DNA of 64,000 nucleotides from Cellulomonas fulva (GCF_018531375.1 NZ_JAHBOH010000001.1:372001-436000); one strand, 5' to 3'. Positions 48,251 through 56,236 are shown, counted from the stretch's first letter. Numbers and translations: made by a program. Notes: generated by a model from the sequence alone, not told the origin.

Positions 48251-48640
48251 TCAGCCCTCGAGCGTCTTCGTCGAGCCGGGGTTGAGGATCTGCACCACGC
48301 CGCCGAACGCGCACACGCACTGCGCGCCCAGGGTCAGGGCGGGGATGCCGCCGATCATCGTCTGCGCGGCCCCGCCGACCCACCCGCTCGTCGCGGGGAC
48401 GCACGGCATCGGGGTCAGCACGCCCAGGGCGGCAGCGGTCGCCGTCGCGACCGCCGGGTTCGCGAGCGAGGTGCACATGCCGAACGTCGGGATGTTCACC
48501 AGCGGGGTCGCGTCGAGGATCGTCGCGGCGAGCTTGCCCTCGATCATGACGCGGTTGGTCGGCAGCACGTTGAGCGTCGCGGGCGCGACGCCGAACGAGC
48601 ACTGCATCATCGCGGTCGCCGCCGCTGCCGGCTTGCCCAT
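48251..48640 (-). CDS. DUF4280 PAAR-like spike-tip protein
   Basis: 129 residues. The DUF4280 pattern is clear: MMQCSFGVAPATLNVLPTNR, LVNIPTFGMCTSLANPAVAT, LGVLTPMPCVPATSGWVGGA and GIPALTLGAQCVCAFGGVVQ. The five conserved cysteines are present. PAAR-like proteins sharpen the spike and can carry effectors. A strong GGGGAGGAG ribosome site precedes the ATG. It lies 28 bp downstream of the Septum_form lipoprotein gene and shares its regulon promoter. Confidence 0.94.
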   Translation of the reverse strand: MGKPAAAATAMMQCSFGVAPATLNVLPTNRVMIEGKLAATILDATPLVNIPTFGMCTSLANPAVATATAAALGVLTPMPCVPATSGWVGGAAQTMIGGIPALTLGAQCVCAFGGVVQILNPGSTKTLEG

Positions 48641-48668
48641 GCCGTTCTCCTCCCCGAGGGTCCTGCGG

Positions 48669-49178
48669 TCACCAGCCCGTGCCGGCGACGGACTGGGACA
48701 GCTGGGACCCGGTCGTCGTGACGAAGCACAGGGCGTCGCGGTCGGCGTTCTGCTCCCAGCCGCGCGGCGACGGGACCAGGTAGGTGAAGTAGAGCGAGGA
48801 GTCGCGGTAGTCGACCCCGACGTAGTCCTGGAACTGCTCGGCGCAGGCGCCGTCGGCGAACGTCGTGAGCGCGTCCGCGCCGGGGAACGTGTCCGGCGTC
48901 GTGCCCGTGGCGGGGTCCGTGTACGTGACCCGCGCGTAGGCCTCCTGCTCGTGCGGCTCGGTGCACGGGACCGCGGGGAGCTCGGTGAGCTCGACCGTGA
49001 TCTCCTCCGGCACGCGGAAGCACTGGCCGGCCTCGACGTCGAACACCGAGACGCCGTCCGTCTCGTCGTCCTGACCGAACAGCGAGCAGCCGCCGACCAG
49101 CACGACGACCGACGCGCCGAGCAGACCGACCGCCGCCGCACGCGCGACGGGGCCCCGGGTCCGCACCCGACCTCGCAC
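48669..49178 (-). CDS. Septum_form-domain lipoprotein, predicted member of the CIS regulon
   Basis: 169 residues. The GTG start is chosen for the GGGGAGGG ribosome site and for a fitting lipoprotein signal (VGLLGASVVVLVGGC). The mature part has the Septum_form pattern: VFDVEAGQCF, VPCTEPHEQEAYARV, a Cys in GACAEQF, and ALCFV. Such domains are common in actinobacterial surface lipoproteins of unclear function. Transcribed with the PAAR gene from promoter 5. That makes it a candidate envelope-side partner of the CIS (inference). Confidence 0.86.
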   Translation of the reverse strand: MRGRVRTRGPVARAAAVGLLGASVVVLVGGCSLFGQDDETDGVSVFDVEAGQCFRVPEEITVELTELPAVPCTEPHEQEAYARVTYTDPATGTTPDTFPGADALTTFADGACAEQFQDYVGVDYRDSSLYFTYLVPSPRGWEQNADRDALCFVTTTGSQLSQSVAGTGW

Positions 49179-49235
49179 CCGACCCTCCCCACCACGACCG
49201 TCGACGACCGCCCGGGCGACACCCCGGGCCCGGTC

Positions 49236-49277
49236 AGCGTAGTCAGCCCCGGGGCGCCCCCCATCCGTAGTCGTTGC
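49236..49277 (-). promoter_or_regulatory. CIS regulon promoter 5 (lipoprotein-PAAR operon)
   Basis: On the minus strand GCAACGACTACGGATG (49277-49262) matches 12 of 16 bases of the promoter 1 element and is followed after 20 nt by TACGCT (49241-49236). Weakest element match of the five, but the spacing is identical. Confidence 0.55.
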
Positions 49278-49363
49278 GCAATCCGGCGCGGGAGCGCCGG
49301 ACCACCACCCCGCCGCGCCGGCCAGCCGGTGCCCCCTCGTCGGACGCGTGCGAGGATCGCGAC

Positions 49364-49849
49364 ATGACGAACCAGACGACGGCCGAGGAGACCTCCGCCG
49401 GGGCCGACGCGGCGCGGGAGGCACCCGCGAACGCCGCGGGCACCCGCCTGTGGGTCGAGCGCACCGGCACCAGGCGGTACGTGGGGCGCAGCTCGCGCGG
49501 CGCACGGGTGGAGATCGGTGACATCTCCTACGACGAGGCGTTCACCCCCGGCGAGCTCCTGAAGATCGCGCTCGCGGGCTGCAGCGGGCTCTCGGCCGAC
49601 GCCGCGATGGCGCGCCGGCTGGGCGACGACGTCGACGTGACGATCGAGGTGGGCGGGCTGGCCGACGAGGCCGAGGACCGCTACCCCGCGCTCGCCGAGC
49701 GGCTCGTCGTCGACCTGTCCGGGCTCGAGCCGGACGCACGCGACCGCCTCCTGACCGTCATGCACCGCGCGATCGACCAGCACTGCACCGTCGGGCGCAC
49801 GCTGCAGGCCGGCGCGCAGGTCGAGCTGACCGTCGTCGGGGAGCGCTGA
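49364..49849 (+). CDS. OsmC-family peroxiredoxin-like protein
   Basis: 161 residues. The OsmC/Ohr fold signature has its two redox cysteines in the usual places: the resolving-type Cys in LAGCSGLSADAA at the start of the central helix and the second in QHCTVGRTL. The middle shows FTPGELLKIALAGC, typical of the family. Reduces organic peroxides in the cytoplasm. The ATG start has a weak GAGGA upstream. Not clearly related to the CIS; marks the right boundary of that locus. Confidence 0.93.
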   Translation: MTNQTTAEETSAGADAAREAPANAAGTRLWVERTGTRRYVGRSSRGARVEIGDISYDEAFTPGELLKIALAGCSGLSADAAMARRLGDDVDVTIEVGGLADEAEDRYPALAERLVVDLSGLEPDARDRLLTVMHRAIDQHCTVGRTLQAGAQVELTVVGER

Positions 49850-49854
49850 GCGCC

Positions 49855-50553
49855 GTGCCCCGGCTCGTCGAGGAGGCCCTGGCCCGGGCGGTGCAGCTGC
49901 CGTCCTCCGCGGTGCACGCGCACGTCGAGAAGGTCCGCCGGCGCAACCCCGACGCGTCGCCCGAGCAGCTGGTGCGGCTCCTCGAGAAGGAGTACCTGCT
50001 CGTCGTGGCGAGCACGGGCGGCGCCGTGGGCGCGGCCGCGGCGGCCCCGGCGGTCGGGACGGGCGTGGCGCTCGTGCTGACCGCGAGCGACGTCGCGACG
50101 TTCTTCAGCGCCTCGGCCGCGTACGTGCTGGCCGTCGCGTCGGTGCACGGCATCGAGGTGGAGGACAGCGAACGACGACGTGCGCTGCTGCTCACCGCGC
50201 TGCTGGGCGACTCGGGCACCAAGGCGCTCGAGGACCTCACCGGCGTGGGCGGTGCGCGCATGGCGCGGCTGCTGATGACCCGGCTGCCCATGGCGACGGT
50301 GAAGAAGGTCAACTCGACCCTCACCCGCCGCATGGTGCGGGCCCAGCTCGCCAAGCAGACCGGCCTGTTCTTCGGCCGCCTGCTGCCGTACGGCGTCGGC
50401 GTGGTGGTGGGCGCCGCCGGCGGTCGCGCGCTCGGGCGTCAGGTGATCACGGGGGCACGCAAGGCGTTCGGCCCGGCACCGCTCGCGTTCCGCGACCCGC
50501 TCGAGCTCGCGCCGTCCGACCCCCGCGTCATCGAGCCGTCCCCCGACGCCTGA
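49855..50553 (+). CDS. membrane-associated protein, EcsC-like (tentative)
   Basis: 232 residues. Small-residue-rich hydrophobic segments (about 55-80 and 180-200, such as TGGAVGAAAAAPAVGTGVAL and YGVGVVVGAAGGRALG) flank helical parts. The sequence MATVKKVNSTLTRRMVRAQL and the closing ITGARKAFGP recall the C-terminal block of EcsC-family proteins. The assignment is by eye and weak. The GTG start lies 5 bp after the OsmC stop, so the two are probably co-transcribed. Confidence 0.85.
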   Translation: MPRLVEEALARAVQLPSSAVHAHVEKVRRRNPDASPEQLVRLLEKEYLLVVASTGGAVGAAAAAPAVGTGVALVLTASDVATFFSASAAYVLAVASVHGIEVEDSERRRALLLTALLGDSGTKALEDLTGVGGARMARLLMTRLPMATVKKVNSTLTRRMVRAQLAKQTGLFFGRLLPYGVGVVVGAAGGRALGRQVITGARKAFGPAPLAFRDPLELAPSDPRVIEPSPDA

Positions 50554-50586
50554 GCCCGCTGCTCAGCGCCGACGCGGCCCGCGCGG

Positions 50587-51579
50587 TCACCAGCGCTCGT
50601 GGACGTGCGCGCGGATGTGGTCGTCGTAGACCGCCTCGAGCGCGGACAGCGTCGGGGCGGCCAGCGGGGACAGGTCCGCCGCGGCCGCGTTGCCGCGTGC
50701 CTGCGCGGGGGTGCGGGCCCCCGGGATCACCACGGAGACGCCCGGCTGGTCGACGATCCAGCGCAGCGCGAGCTGAGCGGTCGTCGCCCCCTCGGGCGTG
50801 AGCCCCGCGACCTGGCGGGCCGCCGCGACGCCGACCTCGAACGGCACGCCGGCGAACGTCTCGCCCACGTCGAACGCCTCGCCGTGCCGGTTGAACGTGC
50901 GGTGGTCGTCCGCCGCGAAGGTCGTCTGCTCGTCGTACTTGCCGGAGAGCAGGCCGGACGCGAGCGGCACGCGCGCAATGATCCCGACCCCCGCCTCCAC
51001 GGCCGCGGGCAGGACCCGCTCGAGCGGCTTGCGGCGGAACACGTTGAGGATGATCTGCACCGACGCGACGTTCGGGCGCGCGATCGCCGCGAGCGCCTCC
51101 TCCACCGTCTCCACCGAGACGCCGTACGCGGCGACCCGGCCCTCGTCGACCAGCGTGTCCAGCGCGTCGTAGGTCGCGTCCCGGTCGAGCACGGCGCTCG
51201 GCGGGCAGTGCAGCTGCACCAGGTCGAGGGTGTCCACGCCGAGGTTCTCGCGGGAGCGGTCGTTCCACGCCCGGAACGCGTCGAGCGTGTACGCCTCGGC
51301 GACGTGCGGGTCCGCCCGGCGGCCCATCTTGGTCGCGACCGTCAGGCCGGCGGCGCCGCCGCCGCGCTCCGCGACGAACCGGCCGACGAGCCGCTCGGAG
51401 CGCCCGTCGCCGTACACGTCGGCGGTGTCGAGGAACGTCACGCCGGAGTCCACGGCCGCGGACAGGATCTCCAGGGCGGTGTCCTCGCCGACGTCACCCC
51501 AGTCCGCCCCCAGCTGCCAGCAGCCCAACCCGATCACTCCGACGGACCGACCGGTCCGGCCCAGCACGCGCGTCTCCAT
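50587..51579 (-). CDS. aldo/keto reductase
   Basis: 330 residues, a complete TIM-barrel aldo/keto reductase using NADPH. The catalytic set is visible: Asp and Tyr in TFLDTADVYGDGRSERLVGR, Lys in LTVATKMG, and His in LVQLHCPP. The cofactor end shows VVIPGARTPAQARGN. It resembles the plant/bacterial AKR group that lacks an assigned substrate. The ATG start is supported by the typical METRVLGRTGRSVGVIGLGC beginning. Confidence 0.95.
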   Translation of the reverse strand: METRVLGRTGRSVGVIGLGCWQLGADWGDVGEDTALEILSAAVDSGVTFLDTADVYGDGRSERLVGRFVAERGGGAAGLTVATKMGRRADPHVAEAYTLDAFRAWNDRSRENLGVDTLDLVQLHCPPSAVLDRDATYDALDTLVDEGRVAAYGVSVETVEEALAAIARPNVASVQIILNVFRRKPLERVLPAAVEAGVGIIARVPLASGLLSGKYDEQTTFAADDHRTFNRHGEAFDVGETFAGVPFEVGVAAARQVAGLTPEGATTAQLALRWIVDQPGVSVVIPGARTPAQARGNAAAADLSPLAAPTLSALEAVYDDHIRAHVHERW

Positions 51580-51628
51580 GGTCCGAGGTTAACGTCGGAT
51601 CACGCCGTCCCCCACCGAGGAGGTGCCC

Positions 51629-52123
51629 GTGCGCGCAGCACGTGCGACCGCGTCGCTCCCCCTGCCCGTCGACGAGGCGTGGCGCCTCCTGGTCGACGCG
51701 CGTCACCACGCCCGGTGGATCCCGCTGACCACCGTCACGGCGAGCGGCGACCCCGCCCTCGGCGTCGAGATCCGCGCGGTCTCGGCCGGGGGCGTCCTCG
51801 GCGGGTTCGTCGACCGGATGCGGATCGACCGGCTCGACCCGCCCGTGGCCGGGCGGGCCCGCGTCGCCGTGTTCACCAAGCTGGGGCCGGTCCTCCTGGG
51901 CCGCGCGCTGATCGCGGTGCGCGCAGGTGCCGACCGCCCGGGGCCGGGCGGCACGGCGGGCGGCACGAACGTGCTCTGGATCGAGGACGTGCACCTCGCC
52001 GGCCCGCTGCCGCGCGCCCTCACCCGCGCCCTGCTCAAGGTCCCCCTGACGCTCATGATGCAGCTCGCGCTGCGCGCGGCTCGTCGCGAGGCCGAGGCGG
52101 CGTCCCCGCCGCAGGCCGACTAG
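51629..52123 (+). CDS. SRPBCC-family protein
   Basis: 164 residues with the START/Bet v1-like helix-grip pattern: ATASLPLPVDEAWRLLVDAR, a beta sheet core (VDRMRIDRLDPPVAGRARVA), and a C-terminal helix (RALTRALLKVPLTLMMQLAL). Probably binds a hydrophobic ligand. GTG 51629 is preferred over GTG 51623 because it places GAGGAGG six bases upstream. Confidence 0.88.
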   Translation: MRAARATASLPLPVDEAWRLLVDARHHARWIPLTTVTASGDPALGVEIRAVSAGGVLGGFVDRMRIDRLDPPVAGRARVAVFTKLGPVLLGRALIAVRAGADRPGPGGTAGGTNVLWIEDVHLAGPLPRALTRALLKVPLTLMMQLALRAARREAEAASPPQAD

Positions 52124-52150
52124 CCCCGCGCACCCGCGGGCCCGCGCTCG

Positions 52151-52247
52151 CGCAACGGATCGTCGCCGCGCTCGCCTTCCACGCAACGGATCAGGCCCGT
52201 GTGCGCAAGAGCCGTTGATCGGTTGCGCCGGAGCGACCTCCTAGGCT
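52151..52247 (+). promoter_or_regulatory. phased Lrp-type sites and promoter of the ddaH-rocD operon
   Basis: CGCAACGGATC occurs twice exactly, at 52151-52161 and 52182-52192 (31 bp apart, three helical turns). An inverted pair GCGCAA/TTGCGC follows at 52203-52228, about two turns further on. A -10-like TAGGCT lies at 52242-52247, about 75 bp before the ddaH start. Repeats on one DNA face are typical for Lrp/AsnC octamers, and an Lrp gene lies 3.5 kb away. Confidence 0.6.
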
Positions 52248-52323
52248 CGGAGATGGCGCGCCCGGGGCCACGAGCCCGGGGTGCGACGACCGTGAAACCA
52301 CGAGCGACCGCCCGAGGAGTGCG

Positions 52324-53154
52324 ATGACCCCGAGCACGGCACCCGGCAGGACCGACCGCCACTACCTGATGTGCGAGCCCGTCCACTACACGGTCTCCTA
52401 CGAGATCAACCCCTGGATGGACCGGACGCGCCACACCGACGTCGACCTCGCGCTGCGGCAGTGGCGCACGCTGCGCGACACGTACGTCGACCTGGGCCAC
52501 CGCGTCGAGACGATCGACCCCGTGCCCGGGCTGCCGGACATGGTCTACGCCGCCAACGGCGCCACGGTCGTGGACGGCACGGTCTACAGCGCGCGGTTCC
52601 GGTACCCCGAGCGGCAGCCCGAGGGCCCCGCGTACCAGAAGTGGTTCGCGGACCGCGGGTACGTCACGCACACCGCCGCGCAGGTGAACGAGGGCGAGGG
52701 CGACCTGCTGGTCGTCGGCTCGATGGTCCTGGCCGGCACCGGGTTCCGTACGGAGCGCGCGGCCCACGCCGAGGCGCAGGAGCTGTTCGGCCGGCCCGTG
52801 ATCAGCCTCGAGCTCGTCGACCCGCACTACTACCACCTGGACACGGCGCTGGCCGTGCTCTCGTCGGACCCCGCCGCCCCGCAGGTCGCGTACTACCCGC
52901 CGGCGTTCAGCGCGGGCAGCCGCGCGGTCCTGCGCCAGCTCTTCCCGGACGCCGTCCTGGCGACCGACGCCGACGCCGTGGCCCTGGGGCTCAACGCCGT
53001 CTCGGACGGCGAGAACGTCGTCGTCGCCCCCGGCGCCCGCGACCTCGCGGCGGCGCTGCGCGAGCGGGGCTACACGCCGATCCCCGTGGACACGAGCGAG
53101 CTGCTCAAGGGCGGCGGCGGCGCGAAGTGCTGCACCCTCGAGATCCGGTCCTGA
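52324..53154 (+). CDS. ddaH: dimethylargininase/arginine-hydrolase family protein (guanidino-group modifying)
   Basis: 276 residues of the pentein (amidinotransferase) superfamily. Substrate-site Asp-rich segment LPDMVYAANGATV, catalytic His in PHYYHLDTAL (His171) and the C-terminal nucleophile in GGGGAKCCTLEI (Cys269/Cys270) are all present. Named dimethylargininase in most actinobacteria. Members of this fold also include arginine dihydrolases that make ornithine directly. Because the next gene is ornithine aminotransferase, one bp after this gene, a role in arginine-to-ornithine catabolism is at least as plausible as methylarginine hydrolysis. Confidence 0.9.
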   Translation: MTPSTAPGRTDRHYLMCEPVHYTVSYEINPWMDRTRHTDVDLALRQWRTLRDTYVDLGHRVETIDPVPGLPDMVYAANGATVVDGTVYSARFRYPERQPEGPAYQKWFADRGYVTHTAAQVNEGEGDLLVVGSMVLAGTGFRTERAAHAEAQELFGRPVISLELVDPHYYHLDTALAVLSSDPAAPQVAYYPPAFSAGSRAVLRQLFPDAVLATDADAVALGLNAVSDGENVVVAPGARDLAAALRERGYTPIPVDTSELLKGGGGAKCCTLEIRS

Positions 53155-53155
53155 C

Positions 53156-54394
53156 ATGACCGCCGTCGCGGGCGCGGCGACCCCGAGCCGCTCGGCCTCG
53201 GGCTCGGCCCTCGCGCCCAACTACGCTCCCCTGCCGGTGACCCTCGTCGCGGGCGAGGGCGCGTGGGTGACCGACGACGCCGGCCGCCGGCACCTCGACC
53301 TGCTCGCCGGCTACTCGGCGCTCAACTTCGGCCACCGGCACCCCGCCCTCGTGGCCGCCGCGCACGCGCAGCTCGACCGGCTGACGCTCACCAGCCGCGC
53401 GTTCGACCACGACCTGCTCGAGCCGTTCGCCCGCGCGCTCGCCGGTCTCGTCGGCCCGCTCGTCGCACCCGGGCGCGACGCGCTGGTGCTGCCGATGAAC
53501 ACCGGCGCGGAGGCGGTGGAGACCGCGATCAAGGCCGCGCGCAAGTGGGGCTACGAGGTCAAGGGCGTGCCGGCCGACCGGGCGACGGTCGTCGTCGCGC
53601 ACGGCAACTTCCACGGCCGGACCACCACGATCGTGTCGTTCTCCGACGACCCGGACGCGCGCGACGGCTTCGGGCCGTTCACCCCGGGCTTCCGGGCGGT
53701 GCCGTTCGGCGACGCCGCGGCGCTGCGGGCGGCGATCGACGAGACCACGGTCGCGGTGCTGCTCGAGCCCGTGCAGGGTGAGCACGGGGTCGTCGTCCCG
53801 CCCGCCGACTACCTGCCCTCGGTCCGCGCCGCCTGCGACGAGGCCGACGTGCTGCTGGTCGCCGACGAGATCCAGTCCGGCCTGGGCCGCACCGGGCGCA
53901 CGCTCGCGTGCGAGACGTGGGGCGTCCGGCCGGACCTGGTCACGCTGGGCAAGGCGCTCGGCGGCGGGATCCTGCCCGTCTCCGCGGTGGTGGGGCGGGC
54001 CGACGTGCTCGGGGTCCTGACGGCCGGCACGCACGGGTCGACGTTCGGCGGGAACGCGCTCGCGTGCGCGGTCGGCCTGGCGGTCGTCGACCTGCTGTCA
54101 CCGGGGGACGTCCAGGCCGCCGCCGCCGAGCGCGGCCGCGAGCTCGGGACCTGGCTCGACGCGCTGGTCGCCGACGGCCTGCTGACCGGCTACCGGCGGC
54201 TCGGGCTGTGGGCGGGCCTCGACGTGCCGCACGGCACCGGCCGGGCCGCGTGCGAGGCGATGCTGCGCGAGGGCGTCCTGGCGAAGGACACGCACGGCCG
54301 CACGCTGCGCGTCGCACCGCCCCTGACGATCACGCCCGACGACCTCGCCGAGGCTCTCGCACGCACCGCCCGCGCGCTGCGCTCGCTGGGCTGA
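53156..54394 (+). CDS. rocD: ornithine aminotransferase
   Basis: 412 residues, a class III PLP aminotransferase that converts ornithine and 2-oxoglutarate to glutamate semialdehyde and glutamate. The PLP lysine is Lys266 in VTLGKALGGGILPVSAVVGR. Other hallmarks are MNTGAEAVETAIKAARKWGY, NFHGRTTTIVSFSDDP, ADEIQSGLGRTG and HGSTFGGNALACAV. The ATG starts one base after the ddaH stop region, so they form an operon. Ends in a four-copy tandem repeat shared with the opposing gene. Confidence 0.96.
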   Translation: MTAVAGAATPSRSASGSALAPNYAPLPVTLVAGEGAWVTDDAGRRHLDLLAGYSALNFGHRHPALVAAAHAQLDRLTLTSRAFDHDLLEPFARALAGLVGPLVAPGRDALVLPMNTGAEAVETAIKAARKWGYEVKGVPADRATVVVAHGNFHGRTTTIVSFSDDPDARDGFGPFTPGFRAVPFGDAAALRAAIDETTVAVLLEPVQGEHGVVVPPADYLPSVRAACDEADVLLVADEIQSGLGRTGRTLACETWGVRPDLVTLGKALGGGILPVSAVVGRADVLGVLTAGTHGSTFGGNALACAVGLAVVDLLSPGDVQAAAAERGRELGTWLDALVADGLLTGYRRLGLWAGLDVPHGTGRAACEAMLREGVLAKDTHGRTLRVAPPLTITPDDLAEALARTARALRSLG

Positions 54395-54465
54395 CCGGAC
54401 GACTCAGGGCTGACCGGACGACTCAGGGCTGACCGGACGACTCAGGGCTGACCGGACGACTCAGC
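54390..54465. repeat. four 19-bp tandem repeats carrying stop codons of two convergent genes
   Basis: The unit GCTGACCGGACGACTCAGG begins at 54390, 54409, 54428 and 54447; the four copies are identical except the final base of the last. The TGA of the first copy ends rocD and the TCA of the last copy is the reverse-strand stop of the CAP-domain gene. The whole intergenic stop-to-stop interval has therefore been amplified. Confidence 0.95.
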
Positions 54466-55606
54466 GGAAGAGGACCGCCCCGAAGAGCCAGCCGCTCTGC
54501 AGCGCCGCGCCGACGTCCATGGTGCTCACGTCGGTGCGGCGCATCTGCGCGTCGTGGCTCGACGAGTGCGACCAGGCCTGGACCAGGTAGCTCGGGTCCG
54601 CGCTGCCCGCGCAGCCGACGATGTTGTCCCGGCCCGAGTGCCAGATGCCGCCCGCCGTGCCCATGTCGAGCGCGTGCCCGACGAGCGAGCCCGACCGCAC
54701 CACGGCGAGCCGCGCGAGCCCGAGCGAGGCGCGGTAGGCGTTGATCGCGGCGCCCAGCGAGGACGTGCTGGCCTCGCTCGCGCCGGGGCCGCCCGTGCCG
54801 GTGCAGACCAGCCCGCCCTGCGGGATCGTCGGCGTCGCGGACGGCGGGGTGGTGCCGGTGTCCTGCCGCCTGTCCTGCTGCGTGTCCTGCTGCGCCCGCT
54901 CCCGCGCCGCCCGCTCGGCCTCCGCGCGCTCGGCGGCCAGGCGTCTCGCCTCGGCCGTGCGCCATGCCTTCTCGGCCGCGGTGGCGGCGTCCGCGGGCCC
55001 GACGAGGCCGGCGCGCGCGTCCCGCAGCGACGCGAGACTGGCGCGCTCCGAGCGCGCGACCGCGCGTGCGTGCCGGATCGCCGTCCGCAGCTCGTCGGCC
55101 GCGTCGCCCGCGTGCCGCGCGTGCCACAGGGTGTCCGCGGCCTCGTCGGCGGCCGCGGTGAGCCGGTCGACCTCCGCCGCGTGCTCGGCCGTGTACGCCG
55201 CGACGTCCGTCCGCGTGCCGGAGGTGGCGGGCCGGCTGGCCGCCAGCACGGCGTCGACGCGCGTCCGGGCGAGCTGGGCATCGGCCTGGGCCGCGACCCT
55301 CGCGGCGGCCTCGTCGAGCCGGGCGCGCTCGGCCTGCTGCTGGACGGTCCACCCGGCCGTGCCCGCGACCGCGAGCCCGACGAGCGCCGTCACCGCGACC
55401 ACCCGCACCCGCCGCGGACGCCCGGCCGGCGACACGGGTGACGCCGGGGTCGGGCTCGTCGCGGGCGCGTGGCGCTCGGGTGCCGGCCGCGGCGCGGGGA
55501 CGCCGACTGCGCCGGTGGAGCCCGGCGAGCGGGCGGGGGCCGGCGGCGCGCCCGTGCCGGGGCGCTGGGTCGGGAGCTCGGGTGCGCGTGACTGCGTGCT
55601 CGGCAT
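54461..55606 (-). CDS. membrane-anchored CAP-domain (SCP-like) protein
   Basis: 381 residues. A Pro/Ala-rich cytoplasmic N-terminus (1-65) precedes one transmembrane helix (about 68-86, VVAVTALVGLAVAGTAGWTV). A long Ala/Arg/Glu coiled-coil covers about 90-235. A C-terminal CAP-type domain (about 265-381) shows AAINAYRASLGLARLAVVRS, HALDMGTAGGIWHSG and AWSHSSSHDAQM. Several CAP His/Glu positions appear altered, so enzymatic activity is doubtful. Extracytoplasmic; function unknown. Confidence 0.86.
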   Translation of the reverse strand: MPSTQSRAPELPTQRPGTGAPPAPARSPGSTGAVGVPAPRPAPERHAPATSPTPASPVSPAGRPRRVRVVAVTALVGLAVAGTAGWTVQQQAERARLDEAAARVAAQADAQLARTRVDAVLAASRPATSGTRTDVAAYTAEHAAEVDRLTAAADEAADTLWHARHAGDAADELRTAIRHARAVARSERASLASLRDARAGLVGPADAATAAEKAWRTAEARRLAAERAEAERAARERAQQDTQQDRRQDTGTTPPSATPTIPQGGLVCTGTGGPGASEASTSSLGAAINAYRASLGLARLAVVRSGSLVGHALDMGTAGGIWHSGRDNIVGCAGSADPSYLVQAWSHSSSHDAQMRRTDVSTMDVGAALQSGWLFGAVLFR

Positions 55607-55761
55607 CGCTCGCCCTCCCGGGCCGGCCGCGCGCGCAGCCGGCTCTGGTTCGTCCGGATCGTCCCTACCGTCCTATCGGCACGTCGGGTCCGCCACTTCA
55701 GCCGGGCGCGCCGGCATCCGCGCGAGCACGGCACGGTGCAGCAGCGAGGATCATGGGCGCC

Positions 55762-56208
55762 ATGACCGACGACCTGGACGCCGCGATCCTCCGGGTGCTC
55801 GCGGTGGACGCGCGCGCCACGTACGCCCAGATCGGGCAGCAGGTCGCGCTGTCCGCGCCGGCCGTCAAGCGCCGCGTCGACCGGATGCGCGACGACGGCG
55901 TGATCCGCGGCTTCACGGTCCGCCTCGACCCGGCCGCGCTCGGCTGGCAGACGGAGGCGTTCGTCGAGATCTACTGCCAGGGCTCGACGAGCCCGGCCAC
56001 CATGCGGGCGGCCGTCGAGCAGTACCCGGAGGTCGTGGCCGCCAGCACCGTCACCGGCGACGTCGACCTCGTCGTGCAGGTGCGGGCGCGGGACATGCGG
56101 CACCTGGAGCAGGTCGTCGAGCGGCTCGTCGCGGAGCCGTTCGTGTCCCGCACGCGGTCGACCGTGGTCCTCTCCGCCCTGGTCCGACGGCCCGACGTCA
56201 TGCCCTGA
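55762..56208 (+). CDS. Lrp/AsnC-family transcriptional regulator
   Basis: 148 residues, the standard size. The N-terminal helix-turn-helix is at about 1-55 (LDAAILRVLAVDARATYAQI, VALSAPAVKRRVDRMRDDGV). The C-terminal RAM ligand-binding domain (about 65-140) includes PEVVAASTVTGDVDLVVQVR. An in-frame ATG three codons upstream (55753) is possible but sits only two bases from the GAGGA. Likely regulator of the ddaH-rocD operon, whose promoter has phased repeats (inference). Confidence 0.93.
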   Translation: MTDDLDAAILRVLAVDARATYAQIGQQVALSAPAVKRRVDRMRDDGVIRGFTVRLDPAALGWQTEAFVEIYCQGSTSPATMRAAVEQYPEVVAASTVTGDVDLVVQVRARDMRHLEQVVERLVAEPFVSRTRSTVVLSALVRRPDVMP

Positions 56209-56236
56209 CGCCTCGTCGCGCGCCGGGGCGCGGCGC

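Noticed and set aside
17564..48640. Prophage or type VI secretion system instead of an eCIS
   Set aside because: No integrase, terminase, portal, capsid or lysis genes, and no TssJ/L/M/K or ClpV. DUF4255, AAA+ ATPase, DUF4157 and CIS_tube proteins are eCIS markers.
54390..54465. CRISPR-like or attachment-site array
   Set aside because: The 19-bp units are directly abutting with no spacers and no cas genes, and no integrase or displaced tRNA is nearby.
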